Below are positions 48,868 through 57,334 of a stretch of 57,334 bases of DNA, piece after piece. The stretch is from contig JAVCDH010000080.1 in NCBI GenBank assembly GCA_030765805.1, positions 1-57,334 of the forward strand, given 5' to 3'. The position numbers and the translations under genes are program-made. Position 1 is the stretch's first letter, and every line of letters begins with the position of its first letter. The notes below the pieces were generated by a model. The model ran no database searches, was not told where the DNA came from, and was given only the letters and a program-made list of their open reading frames with translations. Source of the stretch: Candidatus Euphemobacter frigidus. GTDB lineage: Bacteria; Auribacterota; Erginobacteria; Erginobacterales; Erginobacteraceae.

Positions 48868-50181
48868 TCAGATCATCAAGACCGGTTGGCCGGTGGTGGA
48901 GAGGACTTCCCGCCAGAGAGCCCCTTCCGGGTCCACCTGTTTCCGTTTCGATATTGCCAGAGGGAGCGGGACATGGGTGAAATAGCTTTGCCAGTACCCG
49001 ATCATCATATCGGTCTTTCCCGCCATGGCGGCGTTGGCCGCCAGCCGGCCCAGTTCCGCGGCAAACATGGAATCGTTGGCGTTGGCCGGGACACTCCGGA
49101 TCATATAGCTGGGATCGATATATTTCAGGTCAATGTGGATCGCTCTCTCCTTGAAGTTTTCGATAATGGTATTCTTCAGGAAGAAACCGATATCGCCGAG
49201 GCGGATATTGCCGGAGGCGTCGTATGTGGCGGCGGCCGCCTCGTCCTTCAGTAAGTCCTGGCCGGCGCCCTCGGCGGCAACGATGACACAGTGATGCCTC
49301 CGGTCCAGGCGCTTCTCCAGGGCGTCGAGCAGGCCTCCCTCTCCCTGGAGTTTGAAGGGGACTTCGGGGATCAGGCAGAAGTTGACGTCATTGGCGGCCA
49401 GGGTGGTCAGGGCCGCGATGAACCCCGATCGCCGTCCCATGACTTTGACCAGGCCGATGGCGTTATAGGCGCTCACCGCCTCGGAGTGAGCGCAGCGGAC
49501 GGCGGCCCGGGCGACGGTGATCGCGGTATCGACGCCGAAGGTCCGGTAATTATAACTGATATCGTTATCGATGGTCTTGGGGATGCCGATAGTAGCGATC
49601 TTGAGTTTCCGCCGTTTAATGACCCGATAGATCTCATGGAGGCCCTTCTGGGTCCCGTCCCCACCGAGGCAGAAGAGGGCGTTGATGCCGTGACGCTTTA
49701 GGGAGTCGACCATGATCTCGGGATCGACGCGCCCCCGCGAGGTCCCCAGGATCGATCCACCCTGAATGTGAATATCCTTAACAACATCCGGTGTAAGTTT
49801 GAGGAGTTTATGCTTGAACTCCGGGTTGAGTCCCTTCTGGCCGAATTGGACCCCGAGGATTTTGGTTACCCCGTATTTGTAGAAGAGCTGCATAACGATG
49901 CTGCGGATGGCATCGTTCAGACCGGGGCAGAGCCCCCCGCAGGTCATGATCCCGGCGGTTACCTCTTTGGGTTTGAAGAAGATCATCTTCCGAGGCCCGG
50001 CGCATTCAAAAGCAAAGTCTCGGGTCGAAGGATCGCAATCCGATTTAATGCAGTAGGGGATAGTAACATTATCTTCAATAAAGTTGACGATCCCATCACC
50101 GCGGATGGTCGAAAATTTAATCGGGGAGACGACCGACGGTCTCCCCAGACTTTTTATCCGGAAGTCTTCTTTCTTCAGCAT
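48868..50181 (-). CDS. pfk: 6-phosphofructokinase, group with GGDG and PKTIDND
   Basis: 437 residues. MTCGGLCPGLNDAIRSIV, LGGDGTQKGLHEI, IGIPKTIDND, VKVMGRRSGFIAALTTLA and the usual AEGAGQDLL region place it in the PfkA superfamily. GGDG (rather than GGDD) suggests ATP as donor, but the Lys in PKTIDND is more typical of PPi-type enzymes; the same mix occurs in trypanosomal and plant ATP enzymes. GGAG precedes the ATG. It is about 100 residues longer than E. coli PfkA, with an N-terminal extension. Confidence 0.92.
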   Translation of the reverse strand: MLKKEDFRIKSLGRPSVVSPIKFSTIRGDGIVNFIEDNVTIPYCIKSDCDPSTRDFAFECAGPRKMIFFKPKEVTAGIMTCGGLCPGLNDAIRSIVMQLFYKYGVTKILGVQFGQKGLNPEFKHKLLKLTPDVVKDIHIQGGSILGTSRGRVDPEIMVDSLKRHGINALFCLGGDGTQKGLHEIYRVIKRRKLKIATIGIPKTIDNDISYNYRTFGVDTAITVARAAVRCAHSEAVSAYNAIGLVKVMGRRSGFIAALTTLAANDVNFCLIPEVPFKLQGEGGLLDALEKRLDRRHHCVIVAAEGAGQDLLKDEAAAATYDASGNIRLGDIGFFLKNTIIENFKERAIHIDLKYIDPSYMIRSVPANANDSMFAAELGRLAANAAMAGKTDMMIGYWQSYFTHVPLPLAISKRKQVDPEGALWREVLSTTGQPVLMI

Positions 50182-50361
50182 AATGGTTTCTCCGCACCTT
50201 TTTCAATCCCTTTAAATATATCAGAAAAACACCCGTGGCAGGAGGTTTTTTTAATCGGTCCTCTGTCACCTAAATTGAGTCTATTCTGATACTCCTTTTT
50301 TCATTTTACCACCGGGGATGAATTGTGGTATTTTCGTGAGGATATTCCAAAGGAGTCATCG

Positions 50362-51483
50362 ATGTCCGTTACTAAAGTGCTCTGTGTGCTGGGAACCCGA
50401 CCGGAAGCGATCAAGATCGCGCCGGTTATTCATGCCCTGAACCTTGAGCCGAAATCTTTTCAGACCCGGGTTCTGGCGACGGCCCAGCACCGCCGGATGC
50501 TTGACCAGATGCTGGCGGTCTTCTCTATCTCCCCGGATACTGATCTTGACCTGATGCGGCCGGGCCAGGAGCTGGCCGAACTCACCGGCCGGGTGTTGGC
50601 CGGGATGACCGAATATCTCTCTGCCCACCGTTTCGATCTTGTGCTGGCCCAGGGTGATACCACTACGGCCATGGTCACCGCGCTGGCCTGTTTTTACGCC
50701 CGGATTCCCTTCGGCCATATTGAAGCCGGTCTGCGGACGGGGGATCTCTCCGCCCCCTACCCGGAGGAGTTCAACCGGCGGGTGATCGCCCTGGCGACGA
50801 AATATCACTTCGCGCCGACCGCGAGCGCCGCCGATAACTTGCTCAAGGAAAGAATCCTGCCGGAGTTGATTTTTATCACGGGCAATACCGTGATCGACGC
50901 TCTTTTTTATATTCTCCACGGGACCGAATCTCCCCCCCACCCAATTCCGGAGGGGCGGGAGTACGTTCTCATGACCTGCCATCGCCGCGAGATCTTCGGC
51001 GATCGGATTCGCGAAGTCTTCGCGACGGTTCGGGATTATTTCTCCCGGCACCGGGAGATTTTCCTCTGGTACCCGGTCCACCCCAATCCCGAAGTGGCGG
51101 GCCCCGCGTACGAGATCCTGTCGGGTCTTTCCAATATCATTCTGACCGAACCCCTCGATTATATCGCCTTCAGCCATGCCATGAATGGAGCCCGGCTGCT
51201 CCTCTCCGACTCCGGCGGGGTCCAGGAAGAAGCGCCCGCCCTCGGCAAGCCGGTCCTGGTCTTGCGGGACGTGACCGAGAGGCCGGAAGGGGTCGCCGCC
51301 GGGACCTGTCTTCTGGTGGGGCCTCATCGTGACCGGATTGAAGCGGGACTGAACCGGCTCCTCTTCGACCCGCGCGAGTATGAGCGGATGGCCCGGGCCC
51401 GGAATCCCTATGGTGACGGGAAGGCTGCCGGACGGATCGTGGCCGCGCTCAAGGGAGAGCCGTTTGAACCCTGGCGGGGTTAG
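50362..51483 (+). CDS. wecB: UDP-N-acetylglucosamine 2-epimerase (non-hydrolysing)
   Basis: 373 residues. VLCVLGTRPEAIKIAPVIHAL at the start, GDTTTAMVTALACFYARIPFGHIEAGLRTG, YPEEFNRR, TCHRREIFGDRI and LLSDSGGVQEEAPALGKPVLVLRDVTERPEG are the family's UDP-GlcNAc and catalytic segments. It makes UDP-ManNAc for surface polysaccharide. The start at 50362 has AAAGGAG in front; a longer frame lacks one. Confidence 0.95.
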   Translation: MSVTKVLCVLGTRPEAIKIAPVIHALNLEPKSFQTRVLATAQHRRMLDQMLAVFSISPDTDLDLMRPGQELAELTGRVLAGMTEYLSAHRFDLVLAQGDTTTAMVTALACFYARIPFGHIEAGLRTGDLSAPYPEEFNRRVIALATKYHFAPTASAADNLLKERILPELIFITGNTVIDALFYILHGTESPPHPIPEGREYVLMTCHRREIFGDRIREVFATVRDYFSRHREIFLWYPVHPNPEVAGPAYEILSGLSNIILTEPLDYIAFSHAMNGARLLLSDSGGVQEEAPALGKPVLVLRDVTERPEGVAAGTCLLVGPHRDRIEAGLNRLLFDPREYERMARARNPYGDGKAAGRIVAALKGEPFEPWRG

Positions 51484-51524
51484 TTATATAAACCAAGGAT
51501 ACTTTCAAAGTTGTTAAGGGAGGC

Positions 51525-51695
51525 TTGATATATTCCCGATCTGCCAAAGAATGGATAGAAAGATTAGATACTGATAAGAGTGGTTGCCTTAATGAGAATG
51601 AATTGCAGTCTGGACTGGACACCTTTTTTGGTGTGAGACAAACAACTCAGGAAAGTAAGCCACTCAAAGCTGATACAAAAGTTAAAGAAGATTGA
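51525..51695 (+). CDS. Small EF-hand protein
   Basis: 56 residues from TTG with GGGAGG just upstream: MIYSRSAKEWIERL then the calcium-loop pattern DTDKSGCLNENEL (D-x-D-x-S-G-x-x-x-x-x-E) followed by QSGLDTFFG and a polar tail. One perfect EF-hand loop in so short a frame is unlikely by chance. It lies between wecB and the FG-GAP-like protein, itself rich in calcium-type loops. It may be a stand-alone protein or a fragment. AT-richer than neighbours. Confidence 0.55.
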   Translation: MIYSRSAKEWIERLDTDKSGCLNENELQSGLDTFFGVRQTTQESKPLKADTKVKED

Positions 51696-51752
51696 TGAGC
51701 AAACATGAAAAAATGGGGAAACTTTAGATTTTAGAATAAAGAGAGGCAGGAT

Positions 51753-52226
51753 ATGAGAAGAGTTATTGTTTTATCGGCAATCGTAAGCTTATTGTTTGGT
51801 GTTTTACCGGTACGGGAGTGTCTATCCGGGAGTGAAAAAGAATCCGCGTTCGATCGGGTCCTAGTGAGTGTTGAACTGCCCCCCGATTTCGAGCTATTAA
51901 GCGAGAAACGACTCAAATCTTGTGTGGAGGATATTATCCCGGGCGGATTTACGGTCGAAAAGATTGACCGGGAGACGGTGGTCATTTCCGGACTTCGATC
52001 GCTACTCATCGAACTGGAGGGTAGCGGGCTTGATTGCAGCAAGGTTACTTTGATCTCCGGAGGAAGCAAGTATGCCGGGCGGTTGAGTCGCGGCGCGGAC
52101 CTGGCCTTCAAGCAGAACTGGGGTCCGCTTACGTATCCCGGCGAGATTATTACCGATATCTATGTTGATACCGTCAGTGGGGAGGACGCGGTTGTGGTAG
52201 GGACCAAAAACCCGGACTGGTCCTAG
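51753..52226 (+). CDS. N-terminal part of interrupted secreted repeat protein
   Basis: 157 residues before a TAG. Signal peptide MRRVIVLSAIVSLLFGVLPV, then a folded region (FDRVLVSVELPPDFELLSEK, IELEGSGLDCSKVTLISGG) ending in LTYPGEIITDIYVDTVSGEDAVVVGTKNPDWS. The same frame reopens with GKTYYYDWQGNLVWSAT and continues to 54668 without another stop. It is thus one gene of 972 codons with a single in-frame amber at 52224-52226. GAGAGGCAGG precedes the ATG. Confidence 0.75.
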   Translation: MRRVIVLSAIVSLLFGVLPVRECLSGSEKESAFDRVLVSVELPPDFELLSEKRLKSCVEDIIPGGFTVEKIDRETVVISGLRSLLIELEGSGLDCSKVTLISGGSKYAGRLSRGADLAFKQNWGPLTYPGEIITDIYVDTVSGEDAVVVGTKNPDWS

Positions 52227-54668
52227 GGCAAAACCTACTACTACGACTGGCAGGGGAACCTGGTCTGGAGTGCCACCTTCCCCCGAGGGGTCGATGACCT
52301 CTACCAATCCTATCTGAGTATTTTAGATGAGATCGTCTCGGTCACTCGGAACAGCGATAACACCGAAGGAGGGGTTTATGTACACAACCGAGAGGGAGCG
52401 CTGCTGGGAAGCTGGACCTCGGCTACTTGCGGGATTGACGATGTGGATATTTATGATCTGGATAATGACGGAAGCAATGAAATAATCATTGAGCCGGAAG
52501 ACCACAACACCTTCTACGTGCTTGATCACAACGGCAACTTCAATTGGTCGGGGCCCGCAACCGACAATATTTCTTCTATATCTTTTCAAGATCTCTACCG
52601 GGACGGTACGAGGGAGGTCATAGTATACTCTCGAGATACCACTATCCCCCGGGGGCAGATAAGCGTATTCACCCCGGCCGGTGTGCTACTGGGATCCCGT
52701 AATTTTACCTCCGCCGATCTTGACGGGGACCGGTCGCCTACCTCCGCCTGTTATGAAGATCTCGATGGCGACGGGACCGAAGAGATCATACCCTATCCCA
52801 TCTACCTGAATCAGAAGATGGAGATACTCTCTGATAGTTGTTCAATTCTTGATACCGCGAACCTGGGCCGGGATATCGATTCCTACACGACAAGCTATGA
52901 CTTCGACGGAGACGGAAACAATGACATCGCGCTGATCACCTGTACCAGCTCTCCTTACACTCTCAAAATCCAGGGTTTTCTTGGATTCAACGGGAGCGGA
53001 TTCAACACTACCTGGAATTTTCCGACGGATGGGACAATCGAAAAGAGGGGGGCGGAATGGGATATGGATGCAGATCGGATCGCTTTCGGAACAGTGGACT
53101 GGGGCATTTTTACCGGTTGTAAAGTTTATCTCCTCAATGCCTCCGACGGAACCGAATGGGTGGCATCGGTCGCCGTGAGCGGATCGGTTGACGATCTGGA
53201 ATATACAGATCTGGATGACGATGGCGCTAAGGAAGTCGCCATCCTGGCCGGCACCTACAGCGATCCAACCCACACCTGGACTTTTTACGTGTACGATCAG
53301 AATCTTGACCTGCTGGTCCCGGGCGGGCATTTCTCCTATCAGTCGGATACCGGGAGCAAGACATCATCCGGTCGTTTTGCCGTCGCGACCCTTAACGGCG
53401 ATAGTATGTATGAACTGATCCCCACCTACTATAAATATCTGGGAAGTTCTGCCCACGTGGTGGACTATACCGGGGTGTTGAAATGGAGCTATAGCGCCCC
53501 CGGGCCGATCACCGACCTAGATTATTTCTACGATATCGACGGTGACGGCAATGATGACCTGGGGGTAATCTCCTCCACTGGGGGGAGCGGTCATATCGCG
53601 TTGCTGAAGGATAATGGCGTTTCTTATGGAACGATCGGGGCGCGGAGTTTCGCCGATGAGGTGGATTCCGTAAGTTACCGTAGCTTTGACGACCACAGTG
53701 GCCGAGAGGTAATGCCCTATTTCGAGACCAGCCTGGATAGGTCACTCTATTCCTACGACCTCTCTCATTGCTTCTGGTCTTTCACCGCCTCCGGGGATGA
53801 GATCGTATCAATCAGCGATACCGACATAGATGAAAACGATGTCGACGATATCTACATGGCTTCCAACGATACCACCACTCCCACTGGCTACGCTTACGTC
53901 TTCTTTGGCTCCGCGCTCCCGAAAAATCCGGTCCTCAGTTCCGGCGACTACGACGGTGATGGGACCTCCAATATCGCTGTATTCCGGGGGGAAACCGGTC
54001 TCTGGGCGGTTCGGGGGGTGACCCGCGCTTACTTCGGCGGTTCATCCGATATCCCGGTATCGGGGGACTACAATGGGAACGGGACGTCCGATATCGGGAT
54101 CTACCGGGGATCTTCCGGCCTCTGGGCAATAAGGGGGGTGACCCGTTCCTACTTTGGGTCGGCTTCCGATACCGTCGTCCCCGGAGATTATAATGGCGAC
54201 GGTTGTTGCGATACCGGTATCTTCCGGGAATCCTCCGGACTCTGGGCGATAAGGGGAATAACCCGAGTTTACTTCGGAACCACCGCGGATGCGCCGGTAC
54301 CGGCTGATTACAACGGGAACGGGACCTCAGATTTTGGAATCTATCGGGGATCTTCCGGTCTCTGGGCCTTGCGGGGAATGAGCCGGGTCTACTTTGGCAG
54401 CGTCCTCGACGCCCCGGTCCCCGGAGATTATAACGCCAATGAATCGGACGGAATCGCCATCTTCCGTCCTTCCTCCGGACTCTGGGCCATCCGCGAAGTC
54501 ACCAGAACCTATTTCGGGAACAGTTCCGATCAACCCGTCCCGGCTGATTATAATGGTAACAATGCCGATGATATCGGTATCTTCCGTTCCAGTTCCGGGT
54601 TGTGGGCTATCCGGGGAATTACCAGAGCTTACTATGGTTCCAGTGATTACCTTCCGGTAACGCGATAA
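52227..54668 (+). CDS. FG-GAP-like repeat protein, C-terminal part of the interrupted gene
   Basis: 813 residues in frame with 51753. Residues to about 570 contain repeated Asp-rich loops such as DLDNDGSNEI, DLDGDGTEEI, DFDGDGNNDIAL, DIDGDGNDDLGV, typical of FG-GAP/VCBS beta-propeller blades that bind calcium. From 53943 six 120-bp units encode 40-residue repeats around DYNGNGTSDIGIYRGSSGLW and RGVTRxYFG; the frame ends TR just after the sixth. These repeats are the basis for my phylum guess. Secreted or surface role. If the amber is not read through, an internal start (for example GTG 52443 region) would give a protein without a signal peptide. I list it separately because of the stop codon. 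Confidence 0.8.
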   Translation, partial: GKTYYYDWQGNLVWSATFPRGVDDLYQSYLSILDEIVSVTRNSDNTEGGVYVHNREGALLGSWTSATCGIDDVDIYDLDNDGSNEIIIEPEDHNTFYVLDHNGNFNWSGPATDNISSISFQDLYRDGTREVIVYSRDTTIPRGQISVFTPAGVLLGSRNFTSADLDGDRSPTSACYEDLDGDGTEEIIPYPIYLNQKMEILSDSCSILDTANLGRDIDSYTTSYDFDGDGNNDIALITCTSSPYTLKIQGFLGFNGSGFNTTWNFPTDGTIEKRGAEWDMDADRIAFGTVDWGIFTGCKVYLLNASDGTEWVASVAVSGSVDDLEYTDLDDDGAKEVAILAGTYSDPTHTWTFYVYDQNLDLLVPGGHFSYQSDTGSKTSSGRFAVATLNGDSMYELIPTYYKYLGSSAHVVDYTGVLKWSYSAPGPITDLDYFYDIDGDGNDDLGVISSTGGSGHIALLKDNGVSYGTIGARSFADEVDSVSYRSFDDHSGREVMPYFETSLDRSLYSYDLSHCFWSFTASGDEIVSISDTDIDENDVDDIYMASNDTTTPTGYAYVFFGSALPKNPVLSSGDYDGDGTSNIAVFRGETGLWAVRGVTRAYFGGSSDIPVSGDYNGNGTSDIGIYRGSSGLWAIRGVTRSYFGSASDTVVPGDYNGDGCCDTGIFRESSGLWAIRGITRVYFGTTADAPVPADYNGNGTSDFGIYRGSSGLWALRGMSRVYFGSVLDAPVPGDYNANESDGIAIFRPSSGLWAIREVTRTYFGNSSDQPVPADYNGNNADDIGIFRSSSGLWAIRGITRAYYGSSDYLPVTR

Positions 54669-54865
54669 CCGGGGCTTTACTACTGATTATTACCTAAGTT
54701 CAGGCACCCTCCTTCTGGCGGATAGCGATGGGCGTGTGGTGGGAGGGCATCTCTGTGCCGGGACCATTGTCTTTGCCGCTGAGTGCTGGATCACGGGCTG
54801 GCGGGTGAGGCGCCTTCGCGAAGTTTCGACGAGACGACCGGTCTTTCGCTCTGGTAAGGCGGCCG

Positions 54866-56968
54866 CTATCCGGAATGTCGACGCTCCGGTTGTTCTTTCC
54901 GCTCGCTCACGATCTTCTCGGCCAGTGAGAAGGGAACAGCCTGGTAATGTTCGAAGTGCATGGTGAAGGTTCCTCTCCCGCTGGTCATCGTCCGAAGATC
55001 CGTGACGTAGCCGAACATCTCCGCCAGCGGGACCTTCCCGGTGAGGATGGAGGCTTTCGCCCTGGTCTCCATTGCGGTGATCCTGCCGCGTCTCGAACAG
55101 AGGTTCCCCGAGACCGTGCCGATATACTCTTCGGGAGCGGTGATCTCAACACCCATAATCGGTTCGAGGAGCTGGAGGCCGGCATGCCGACAGCCCTCGA
55201 TGAAAGCGGCTCTGCCGCAGGAGCGGAAGGCTTTTTCCGAGGAGTCGACCTCGTGAAAGGTTCCGTCATAGACGGTTGCCTTGATATCGACCATCGGAAA
55301 ACCGGCATACGGTCCTTCCGCCATGGCGTCGACGAAACCACGTTCGATCGCCGGAATGTACTCCCGGGGAATCCGACCACCTTTAACCTCATTCTCGAAC
55401 TGGAATCCGGAACCGGGCCCGCCCGGCTCAAGCCGGAACTTAATGTGAGCGTACTGCCCGCGCCCGCCGGTCTGCTTGACATGTTTCTTTTCGTGATCAA
55501 TCGGGCCGATGATCGTCTCCCGGTACGCGACCTGTGGTCTGCCGACGGTGACATTGACCTGGAACTCACGCAACAGCCGGTCGATGATGATCTCAATGTG
55601 GAGTTCCCCCATCCCGGAGATGACAAACTCTCCTGACTCCCGGTCGATCTTCACGGTGAAGGTGGGATCCTCTTCGGCCAGCCGGGAGAGAGCCCGGGAG
55701 AGCTTCTCCCGATCGGATCGGCTCTCCGGGGTGACTGATACGCTGATGACGGGAGCCGGGAACTCGATCGACTCCAGCATGATCGGATGCTCCCGGCTGC
55801 AGATGGTATCTCCGGTGCGGGTCTCGGACAATCCGACTACCGCTCCCACGCTACCGGCGTGAAGTTCCTCGATTGCCTCTTGTTTATTGGCGTGCATCAG
55901 AAAGAGCCGTCCCACCCGTTGCTCATTATCCCGGGTTGAGTTATAGACGTACTTCCCCGACCGGAGAATTCCCGAGTAGACCCGGATATAGGTGAGCTTG
56001 CCCAAGTGGCGGTCGGCGGTAATCTTGTAAGCGAGCGCGGCCAGGGGCGCGTTGTCGTCGGGATTACGGATGATCTCGCGATTGTTCTCACTTCGAGTAT
56101 CGATCACCGGTGGTCGGTCGGTCGGGGAGGGGAGATAATCAACGATGGCGTCCAGCAAGCGTCTCACTCCTTTATTTTTAAAGGCCGCTCCGCAGAGCAC
56201 GGGGATGATATCGCCCCGGATGGTCGCCTTTCGCATTGCCCGGACTACTTTTTCCTTTTCCGGGGTCTTTCCGTTAATGAAGAGTTCCATCAATTCATCA
56301 TCCTGCTCGCTGATCCGCTCGATCATCACCTCTCGCGCCTTCCGGGCGGTATCCAGCAGTTCCGCGGGGATCGCTTCTTCACGAATAACGGCCCCTTCCG
56401 GTGCGTCGTCGTAGTAGACTGCCTTCATATCCACCAGGTCGATGATCCCGCGGAAGTTTTCTCCTTCGCCGAGCGGGATGACGACCGGAACCGCGTTAGC
56501 TCCCAGTTCCTCCTTAATCTCTCCGACAACTCCCTTGAAGTCGGCTCCGGTCCGGTCCATCTTGTTGATAAAGGCCAGCCGGGGGACGGAGTACTTTTCC
56601 GCCTGGTGCCAGACCGTCTCAGATTGGGGCTGGACCCCGCCGACGGCGCAGAAGAGCGCCACCGTGCCGTCCAGAACCCGGAGTGACCGTTCCACCTCGG
56701 CCGTAAAATCGATGTGCCCGGGTGTATCGATGATATTTATCCGGTACCCCTTCCAGTAGGTGGTGGTGGCCGCGGAGGTGATCGTTATGCCGCGTTCCCG
56801 TTCCTGGACCATCCAGTCCATGACGGCCTCACCGTCATGGACCTCGCCCATCTTGTGGCGTTTGCCAGTGAAGAAAAGAATCCGTTCCGTCACGGTGGTC
56901 TTGCCGGCGTCGATATGGGCCGTCAGGCCGATGTTGCGGATATTGTGGATAGGTATGTTATTATTCAT
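54866..56968 (-). CDS. fusA: Translation elongation factor G
   Basis: 700 residues, five EF-G domains. G1 [10 protein letters not shown]2 in [14 protein letters not shown]3 DTPGHIDF, G4 [10 protein letters not shown]; domain IV has [15 protein letters not shown] and the tip region; closing [18 protein letters not shown]. It drives translocation and ribosome recycling. No rpsL, rpsG or tuf neighbours, so it is either a relocated main gene or a second copy (spd/EFG2 type). AAGGA at 56981-56977 is the Shine-Dalgarno, overlapping the edge of the MITE-like element. The tail is short and Glu/Arg-rich ([13 protein letters not shown]). Confidence 0.95.
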   Translation of the reverse strand: MNNNIPIHNIRNIGLTAHIDAGKTTVTERILFFTGKRHKMGEVHDGEAVMDWMVQERERGITITSAATTTYWKGYRINIIDTPGHIDFTAEVERSLRVLDGTVALFCAVGGVQPQSETVWHQAEKYSVPRLAFINKMDRTGADFKGVVGEIKEELGANAVPVVIPLGEGENFRGIIDLVDMKAVYYDDAPEGAVIREEAIPAELLDTARKAREVMIERISEQDDELMELFINGKTPEKEKVVRAMRKATIRGDIIPVLCGAAFKNKGVRRLLDAIVDYLPSPTDRPPVIDTRSENNREIIRNPDDNAPLAALAYKITADRHLGKLTYIRVYSGILRSGKYVYNSTRDNEQRVGRLFLMHANKQEAIEELHAGSVGAVVGLSETRTGDTICSREHPIMLESIEFPAPVISVSVTPESRSDREKLSRALSRLAEEDPTFTVKIDRESGEFVISGMGELHIEIIIDRLLREFQVNVTVGRPQVAYRETIIGPIDHEKKHVKQTGGRGQYAHIKFRLEPGGPGSGFQFENEVKGGRIPREYIPAIERGFVDAMAEGPYAGFPMVDIKATVYDGTFHEVDSSEKAFRSCGRAAFIEGCRHAGLQLLEPIMGVEITAPEEYIGTVSGNLCSRRGRITAMETRAKASILTGKVPLAEMFGYVTDLRTMTSGRGTFTMHFEHYQAVPFSLAEKIVSERKEQPERRHSG

Positions 56969-56978
56969 TAGTTTTTTC

Positions 56979-57149
56979 CTTAGTGCACCATTTCATAAAT
57001 ACGGTGGCATTTGGCCGTCGATGCATCCCGGTCTGCTGCGTTGCTCGTCGGTCAAATACTACTAGAGTATTCTCCCTCCTCGCGCCTTGCAGACCGGGCG
57101 CCTCAACGCCCTCGCTGCGTCACCGTATTTATGAAAAGATGCACTTAGT
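56979..57149. mobile_element. MITE-like element, copy 2
   Basis: CTTAGTGCACCATTTCATAA at the left and TTATGAAAAGATGCACTTAG at the right are terminal inverted repeats of the family seen at 17177-17393, in opposite orientation. It lacks the extra palindrome of copy 1. It stands directly upstream of the EF-G gene, 11 bp from its ATG. No transposase. Confidence 0.8.
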
Positions 57150-57334
57150 GAAAAAGTCCACCACAATAAGGTTTGGGGCTGAGAAATCAAGCTTTTATTG
57201 TCTCTAAGTGCGTCTGTCCAATTAAAGTCAGAGTGCCTCTAATTCTGACATAAGGACTATCGACGTCCAAAAGTATCAAAACGACAAAGGATTATAGCAA
57301 ATGGAGAGCTTGTAAAAAAATAATTCTTGACCGA
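57150..57334. other. Terminal non-coding stretch
   Basis: AT-rich relative to the rest, no convincing gene or hairpin. It may hold the EF-G promoter if the MITE was inserted between promoter and gene, but no good box pair with correct spacing was found. Confidence 0.4.

Noticed and set aside
54669..54966. Frame of 76 codons after the repeat protein (from 54736)
   Set aside because: Overlaps the end of EF-G in antisense; the remaining segment has no motif.
1..57334. tRNA or rRNA genes
   Set aside because: Looked for GGTTCRA T-arms with CCA-type acceptors; the GGTTCAAGG hits at 12370 and 34531 are part of inverted-repeat elements and have no cloverleaf.

Overview
The window looks like chromosomal DNA of an uncultured, GC-rich (roughly 55-58% by eye), Gram-negative-type bacterium. 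An outer-membrane FadL-type porin, lipoprotein signal peptides and an RND exporter support a diderm envelope. I infer a candidate phylum near Omnitrophota/Auribacterota in the wider PVC neighbourhood. The grounds are the C-terminal 40-residue repeats built around SSGLWAIRG, the REP-like palindromes and the many short inverted-repeat elements. This is pattern memory, not a computed phylogeny.

Layout. 1-2350 is a mosaic of three repeat modules (A, B, C) that separate tiny cassettes: a hicAB toxin-antitoxin pair and a two-helix membrane protein. 2356-14343 is a catabolic locus of two divergent arms. The minus arm has a three-subunit molybdenum hydroxylase, a tandem cyclase-family hydrolase and a DUF1116/AllG-like protein. 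The plus arm has an NCS1-type nucleobase/ureide permease, a DUF2877/AllH-like protein, an FdrA/AllF-like protein and a 56-aa partner. Together they resemble uptake, oxidation and ring opening of an N-heterocycle, followed by carbamoyl transfer as in the E. coli allantoin/oxalurate branch. The substrate is unknown and no carbamate kinase is in the window.

14561-28317 is lipid and biotin metabolism: fabH-acpP-fabF on the plus strand, and on the minus strand fabD, a four-subunit biotin-dependent sodium-pump-type decarboxylase, dUTPase, birA, a P-loop/Asp23 protein and accBCDA. Biotin ligase, two biotin carriers and the carboxylase thus sit in one same-strand run.

28450-33134 holds an EamA transporter, a natural phosphotransbutyrylase-butyrate kinase fusion, an ACT-domain protein and a class II aldolase, closed by a clear terminator. 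33150-48855 is envelope biology: FadL-like porin, DUF3108-like protein, an SDR/GT2/RND set reminiscent of hpnA/hpnB/hpnN, a PhnD-like binding protein, a lipoprotein with no standard start codon, a lipoprotein-type isoaspartyl methyltransferase, a STAS protein, a D,D-carboxypeptidase, a DUF2723 membrane protein and a beta-CASP nuclease. 48868-57334 holds phosphofructokinase, UDP-GlcNAc 2-epimerase, a small EF-hand protein, a large secreted FG-GAP-like repeat protein split by one in-frame amber codon, and a lone EF-G gene whose ribosome-binding site touches a MITE-like repeat.

The most distinctive points are the catabolic locus with its half-degenerate tandem cyclase and enlarged permease; the cassette-like repeat array; the Ptb-Buk fusion; a decarboxylase beta subunit whose usual Asp motif reads GGASGP; and gene remnants of a four-helix-bundle (S23) protein inside inverted-repeat elements. 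No tRNA, rRNA or CRISPR array was recognised.
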